9,689 nt of DNA from Bacteroidales bacterium (lineage in GTDB: Bacteria; Bacteroidota; Bacteroidia; Bacteroidales; VadinHA17). This document shows, piece by piece, positions 6,975 to 9,689 of this stretch (position 1 is the first letter of the stretch; the number at the start of each line of letters is the position of its first letter). A program made the translations under genes and the position numbers. Where the stretch lies: positions 1-9,689 of the forward strand of contig WFRO01000139.1 of NCBI GenBank assembly GCA_015486475.1, in the 5' to 3' direction. Under the pieces are notes generated by a model. The model made no database searches. It was not told where the DNA came from and was given only the letters and a program-made list of their open reading frames with translations.

Positions 6975-9035
6975 ATGTTTATGTTTCGTAGATCAGCTTT
7001 CCCCCGTTTTTGCGTTGTTTTGGGCTTGTTCGTAACTTTAGGTCTGTTCACCAGCGCCCGTGCCCAGGACTCCACCGATCTGGAAAAGTATTTTCCCCCG
7101 ATCAGGATCTCACAGAACCATGATCCTGCACCCGGATATTTCTTTATTGCTACCAAAAAACATTTTGTGGATGATGTTAATTATTTTACCATCATTGACA
7201 ATTATGGTACGCCCGTCTATTTCCGGTTGGTGAATGATATGGCTGCCGGGATAAGGGTGAAAGACGGTTATATCTACATGCTGGAAGGTCCTGAAAAGAT
7301 CTATTTTAAGATCGATTCCATGTTTCACAAGGTGGATACCTTCAATACCGTTGGGTATGCACTGGATGGACATGATTTTGCCCTGGATGAGAACGGTCAT
7401 GTGCTGATGATGGGCAGAAAGCTCCGGACGGTTGATCTGACGGAATATGGCGGACATGTGGATGCCACGGTCAAGGATCTGGTGCTCCAGGAATTTGACG
7501 GGGAGGGGAACCTGTTGTATACCTGGAAAGCCTGGGAGCATTTCAGTATCACAGATGCCAATGAGGATTCTCCTTTGGTAGATCTTACCGCCAGTACTGT
7601 GGATTATCTCCATGCCAATTCTGTGTTTTTTGATTCTGATACAAGTTTTCTGTTATCCTGCCGTCATTTTGACGAGATCACCAAGATCGATCGTCGCACG
7701 GGTGATATCATCTGGCGCCTGGGAGGGAAAAACAATGATTTCAATTTTTTGAATGATACCATCCGTTTTTCTCATCCGCATACGGTTCGGAAGCTTCCCA
7801 ATGGGGATATTATGATATTTGACAATGGGAATCTTCATCAGCCACAGGTGACCAGTGTGGTGGAATATCAGCTTGATGAAGTGAACAAAACAGCCACATT
7901 GATCCGCAGACAGTACCATGATCCCATGCTTTATGCAGATCATGGCGGAGGAGAGCAGATGCTTCCCGGTGGGGATCTGCTGGTATACTGGGGTCCCGCA
8001 ACACCTTCATTTACCGAATATCATCCGGACGGTTCTGTGGCTATCGAAATGGATTATTCTGCCCATAGTTTTGCTACCCGAGTGGCTAAATCCACCTGGA
8101 AACACAAAGTCTTTGTGACAGCCGTTGACACCGTCAATTTTGGCATGTGGGACGGTTATACTGAGAGTGAGTACCTGCTCACACTGCATAACAACACCGA
8201 CAGCGTTCTGAAGATCACGGGATACCTCACCCGTACCACGAACTTTACCGTGAAGGATAACTTTCCTGTCGAACTGCCTCCCCACGGGGATAAGGATATC
8301 ACCATCGCCTATTATCCGCAGGATGCCCAAACCGGTTATATCACGGATGTGCTGACCATACAGTCGGAATATCCTCATCTCTACCTGGCACAGCAGGTCT
8401 TCCTGGAAGGGAAAAAAGAGGATAATGACCCGCCGTCGGTGACGATCACTCCCGACACGGCCAATGTGCCGCGGGATGCTGTGGTGACCGTAACCTTCTC
8501 CGAGCCGGTGCGCCTGCAGGGAGGGAAGGAGCTGAACTACCAGAACGTGGATACCCTTTTTACCTTCCTGAGCAACGGCGGATATGGGGAAGCCGTTCCC
8601 TGCAATGCCTCGGTGACGACGGACAAGACACAGATCATTCTGACACCTGCGGATTCCCTGGCTGCCGATGAGACCTTCCTGGTGGCGCTGGATGAGGTGC
8701 TGGAAGACTACTCCGGCAATGCGGCACCGGCCACTTCCGTGAAGTTCTCTACCGGCACGGAGATATCCGCCGTAGGAAAGGTCAGGGACCACCGCTTCTC
8801 GGTTTATCCCAACCCCGGCAACGGGAAATTTATCCTCGACCTGAAAGATGATACGCCCAAAAGGATCACAGTTTACAACATCACCGGTCAGGTATGCCTG
8901 CAGAAAGAACAGGTGCGGGAAAAGACCTTTTATCTGGACCTGTCCCCGCTGGATGCCGGCCTTTACATCATAGCGGTTGAACCGGAAGGATCGGGCCGGC
9001 CGGCCGAAGTGCTCAAGGTGATCCTGCAACATTGA
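6975..9035 (+). CDS. Arylsulfate sulfotransferase (ASST)-like protein, T9SS-secreted, paralogue 2
   Basis: This 686-residue protein is collinear with the preceding gene over its whole length. Its signal peptide ends TSARAQ, giving an A-R-A cleavage site at about 30/31. Residues about 36-378 form the ASST propeller, with GHDF (H133), LHANSV (H213), SCRHFDE (R230), DRRTGDIIWRLGG (239-251) and FSHPHTVR (H267, H269), so the same proposed catalytic set is kept. About 380-480 is an HYDIN/ASH-like Ig domain, about 484-594 a Big_5-like Ig domain (NVPRDAVVTVTFSEPV) and about 606-686 the Por-type T9SS tail (VYPNPGNGKFI, GLYIIAV). Blocks around the catalytic motifs are nearly identical between the two copies. 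The stretch at 313-330 differs strongly from the equivalent 309-328 of copy 1 and carries an HGGGEQ, so acceptor specificity may differ. ATG 6975 is used, and a second Met codon two codons later is equally possible. Confidence 0.88.
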   Translation: MFMFRRSAFPRFCVVLGLFVTLGLFTSARAQDSTDLEKYFPPIRISQNHDPAPGYFFIATKKHFVDDVNYFTIIDNYGTPVYFRLVNDMAAGIRVKDGYIYMLEGPEKIYFKIDSMFHKVDTFNTVGYALDGHDFALDENGHVLMMGRKLRTVDLTEYGGHVDATVKDLVLQEFDGEGNLLYTWKAWEHFSITDANEDSPLVDLTASTVDYLHANSVFFDSDTSFLLSCRHFDEITKIDRRTGDIIWRLGGKNNDFNFLNDTIRFSHPHTVRKLPNGDIMIFDNGNLHQPQVTSVVEYQLDEVNKTATLIRRQYHDPMLYADHGGGEQMLPGGDLLVYWGPATPSFTEYHPDGSVAIEMDYSAHSFATRVAKSTWKHKVFVTAVDTVNFGMWDGYTESEYLLTLHNNTDSVLKITGYLTRTTNFTVKDNFPVELPPHGDKDITIAYYPQDAQTGYITDVLTIQSEYPHLYLAQQVFLEGKKEDNDPPSVTITPDTANVPRDAVVTVTFSEPVRLQGGKELNYQNVDTLFTFLSNGGYGEAVPCNASVTTDKTQIILTPADSLAADETFLVALDEVLEDYSGNAAPATSVKFSTGTEISAVGKVRDHRFSVYPNPGNGKFILDLKDDTPKRITVYNITGQVCLQKEQVREKTFYLDLSPLDAGLYIIAVEPEGSGRPAEVLKVILQH

Positions 9036-9040
9036 AAAAA

Positions 9041-9104
9041 TTAAACCCAGATTACGCATTAGGAAGTTAAGTATTAGCTGAACTAATGCGTTAACTGGGG
9101 TTAA
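9041..9104 (+). repeat. Long imperfect inverted repeat after the second ASST gene
   Basis: Positions 9041-9062 pair with 9083-9104: 19 of 22 positions are complementary. The inner 9 bp are perfect (ACGCATTAG at 9054-9062 against CTAATGCGT at 9083-9091), around a 20-nt loop. The left arm starts 5 nt after the stop codon at 9033-9035. No T-run follows the right arm, so it is not a textbook intrinsic terminator. It may instead protect the mRNA 3' end or form part of a structured element with the hairpins that follow. Confidence 0.6.
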
Positions 9105-9108
9105 CCCC
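9097..9108. repeat. Perfect 12-bp palindrome GGGGTTAACCCC
   Basis: A self-complementary dodecamer overlaps the right arm of the preceding long inverted repeat (shared bases 9097-9104), so forming one as a hairpin would disrupt the other. As duplex DNA it could be a binding site for a dimeric regulator. No regulator gene is visible in the window. Confidence 0.5.
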
Positions 9109-9122
9109 GATCCAGGAGTTCA

Positions 9123-9147
9123 CGGTTTTGGTTATTCGCCAAAACCG
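9123..9147 (+). repeat. Strong 9-bp hairpin (CGGTTTTGG / CCAAAACCG)
   Basis: The arms at 9123-9131 and 9139-9147 are perfect reverse complements around a 7-nt loop (ttattcg). There is no T-tract downstream, so intrinsic termination is not clearly supported. It is the second of three consecutive stem-loops in this intergenic region. Confidence 0.6.
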
Positions 9148-9163
9148 ATGAAATCCTTAATCG

Positions 9164-9202
9164 ATCGGCAATGAAAAGCGCTTGCGATTTTCTATTGCTG
9201 AT
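9164..9202 (+). repeat. Imperfect stem-loop, third of the intergenic series
   Basis: Positions 9164-9172 pair with 9194-9202, with one G-T pair. After a single bulged T at 9193, GAAAA (9173-9177) pairs with TTTTC (9188-9192). The loop contains AAGCGCTT (9176-9183), itself a palindrome. The stem totals about 14 bp. Function is unknown. Confidence 0.45.
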
Positions 9203-9265
9203 TTTGGGTTAAAACGTTCTGTCTGCTGAACTTTTTCCGGATTTTTTTAAGATATTTGCAGCCTG

Positions 9266-9280
9266 GTACATATTTTGTAC
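9266..9280. repeat. Short inverted repeat GTACA-N5-TGTAC
   Basis: Two perfect 5-bp half-sites are separated by five bases (tattt), about 42 bp upstream of the lipoprotein start at 9322. The size and spacing are compatible with an operator for a dimeric regulator in the promoter or leader region. A partial -7 match, GATATTTG (9251-9258), lies just before it. Repeats of this length occur by chance fairly often. Confidence 0.3.
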
Positions 9281-9321
9281 GAGAAGAGTCTTTGTAGTGA
9301 TAAGCAGTAGAAAAATTGACG

Positions 9322-9689
9322 ATGATGAAAAGACAGAATGTGGGATGGATGCTGGTGCTGGTACTGCTTGTAGTGGCAGTGAGCGGCTGTAATAAGAAAA
9401 AGAAAGACGACGAGCCCAAGGATATCATTCCGGTCGTTATTGATTTCCGGGGTCCCCAGGATGTGGCAGCCTCCGGGCTCGAACCGCTGGAGTATAGGGT
9501 GGCTTTCCGGGCCGGATCGAAATACCAGTTCACCCCCGTCGGGTGGCAGGCAGATGTGGAGGTCCCCGACCCCGACTATCCCAATGTGGTCATGGTCACC
9601 TGGCATCAGTCGTCGGTAGACACTGCGGCATGGCTGGTATGTGTGGAGACCTCCACGACGGGACATGTCTCCGAGCCCGACTCGCTGCA
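9322..9689 (+). CDS. Putative lipoprotein with PKD/Ig-like domain (C-terminus off the window)
   Basis: An uninterrupted frame runs from tandem ATGs (9322, 9325) to the right edge, with 122 complete codons and no stop. Residues 1-22 are a lipoprotein signal peptide (MMKRQNVGWMLVLVLLVVA...) with lipobox V-S-G-C and the lipidated Cys at 23. A very polar run of Asn, Lys and acidic residues (NKKKKDDEPKD) follows, and acidic residues there resemble the surface-export signals of Bacteroidota lipoproteins. From about residue 36 the sequence looks like one Ig/PKD-like beta-sandwich (YRVAFRAGSKYQFTP at 58-72, AAWLVCVETSTTGH near 103-116). It recalls the first Ig domain of the lipoprotein at 3493-4701. 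It is separated from the ASST gene by a 286-bp non-coding region, so it probably begins a new transcription unit. Its specific function is not recognisable. Confidence 0.8.
   Translation, partial: MMKRQNVGWMLVLVLLVVAVSGCNKKKKDDEPKDIIPVVIDFRGPQDVAASGLEPLEYRVAFRAGSKYQFTPVGWQADVEVPDPDYPNVVMVTWHQSSVDTAAWLVCVETSTTGHVSEPDSL

Noticed and set aside
8007..9059. Long minus-strand open frame opposite the second ASST gene (350 codons)
   Set aside because: It is antisense to the Ig and T9SS-tail coding sequence. The plus-strand protein is well supported, and the minus-strand product shows no domain or signal sequence.
9041..9104. Integron attC-like site
   Set aside because: It has attC-like size and symmetry and a GTTRRRY match (GTTAAGT, 9066-9072), but that match is in the loop, the RYYYAAC/GTTRRRY pair is not at the arm ends, and no cassette-like genes or integrase are seen.
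9199..9258. Promoter -7 candidates TGATTTTG (9199-9206) and GATATTTG (9251-9258) for the last lipoprotein gene
   Set aside because: Each misses one fixed base of TAnnTTTG and neither has a -33 element at the usual spacing, so I do not annotate a promoter, though one is expected in this region.
9192..9666. Minus-strand open frames overlapping the 3' lipoprotein start
   Set aside because: They run antisense to a convincing lipoprotein signal peptide and Ig-like domain on the plus strand and show no recognisable features of their own.
1..9689. CRISPR array, tRNA, rRNA, insertion sequence or phage genes
   Set aside because: I saw no regularly spaced repeats, cloverleaf-like segments, transposase motifs or phage proteins in the window.

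Overview
This window looks like chromosomal DNA from a member of the Bacteroidota. It carries the end of a SusC/RagA-type TonB-dependent transporter followed by a SusD/RagB-type lipoprotein. Two proteins end in Por-type (type IX secretion, T9SS) sorting domains. Start codons are preceded by A-rich stretches rather than strong Shine-Dalgarno sequences, and one promoter-like site exactly matches the Bacteroidota -7 consensus TAnnTTTG. T9SS cargo plus a GC content near 50% fits an environmental or anaerobic-digester-type Bacteroidales or relative better than a gut Bacteroides. I cannot name a genus.

Layout, all on the + strand. (1) Positions 1-4701 hold a susC-susD-lipoprotein cassette with gaps of 29 and 23 bp, so probably one transcript. 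It comprises an outer-membrane import pore (N-terminal part off the window), its substrate-capturing SusD lid, and a lipoprotein with two Ig/PKD-like domains and a beta-rich C-terminal domain, which sits where surface glycan-binding proteins are usually found. (2) A canonical intrinsic terminator (4718-4753) closes this unit. A promoter-like sequence begins inside its hairpin. (3) Positions 4847-9035 hold two tandem paralogues of the arylsulfate sulfotransferase (ASST) type. Each has a signal peptide, a beta-propeller ASST domain with conserved His/Arg motifs, an HYDIN/ASH-like Ig domain, a Big_5-like Ig domain and a T9SS C-terminal sorting domain. (4) Positions 9036-9321 are non-coding and carry a run of inverted repeats. 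(5) From 9322 to the window edge is the start of another lipoprotein with a PKD/Ig-like domain.

Taken together, the locus pairs an outer-membrane uptake system with two probably surface-anchored, PAPS-independent sulfotransferase-like proteins. No glycoside hydrolase, sulfatase or peptidase is visible, so this is not a standard polysaccharide-utilisation locus as far as the window shows. A working hypothesis, which is inference only, is that the two ASST proteins move sulfate between phenolic compounds at the cell surface while the SusCD complex imports a related ligand. Their separate promoter signals also allow the two blocks to be functionally independent neighbours.
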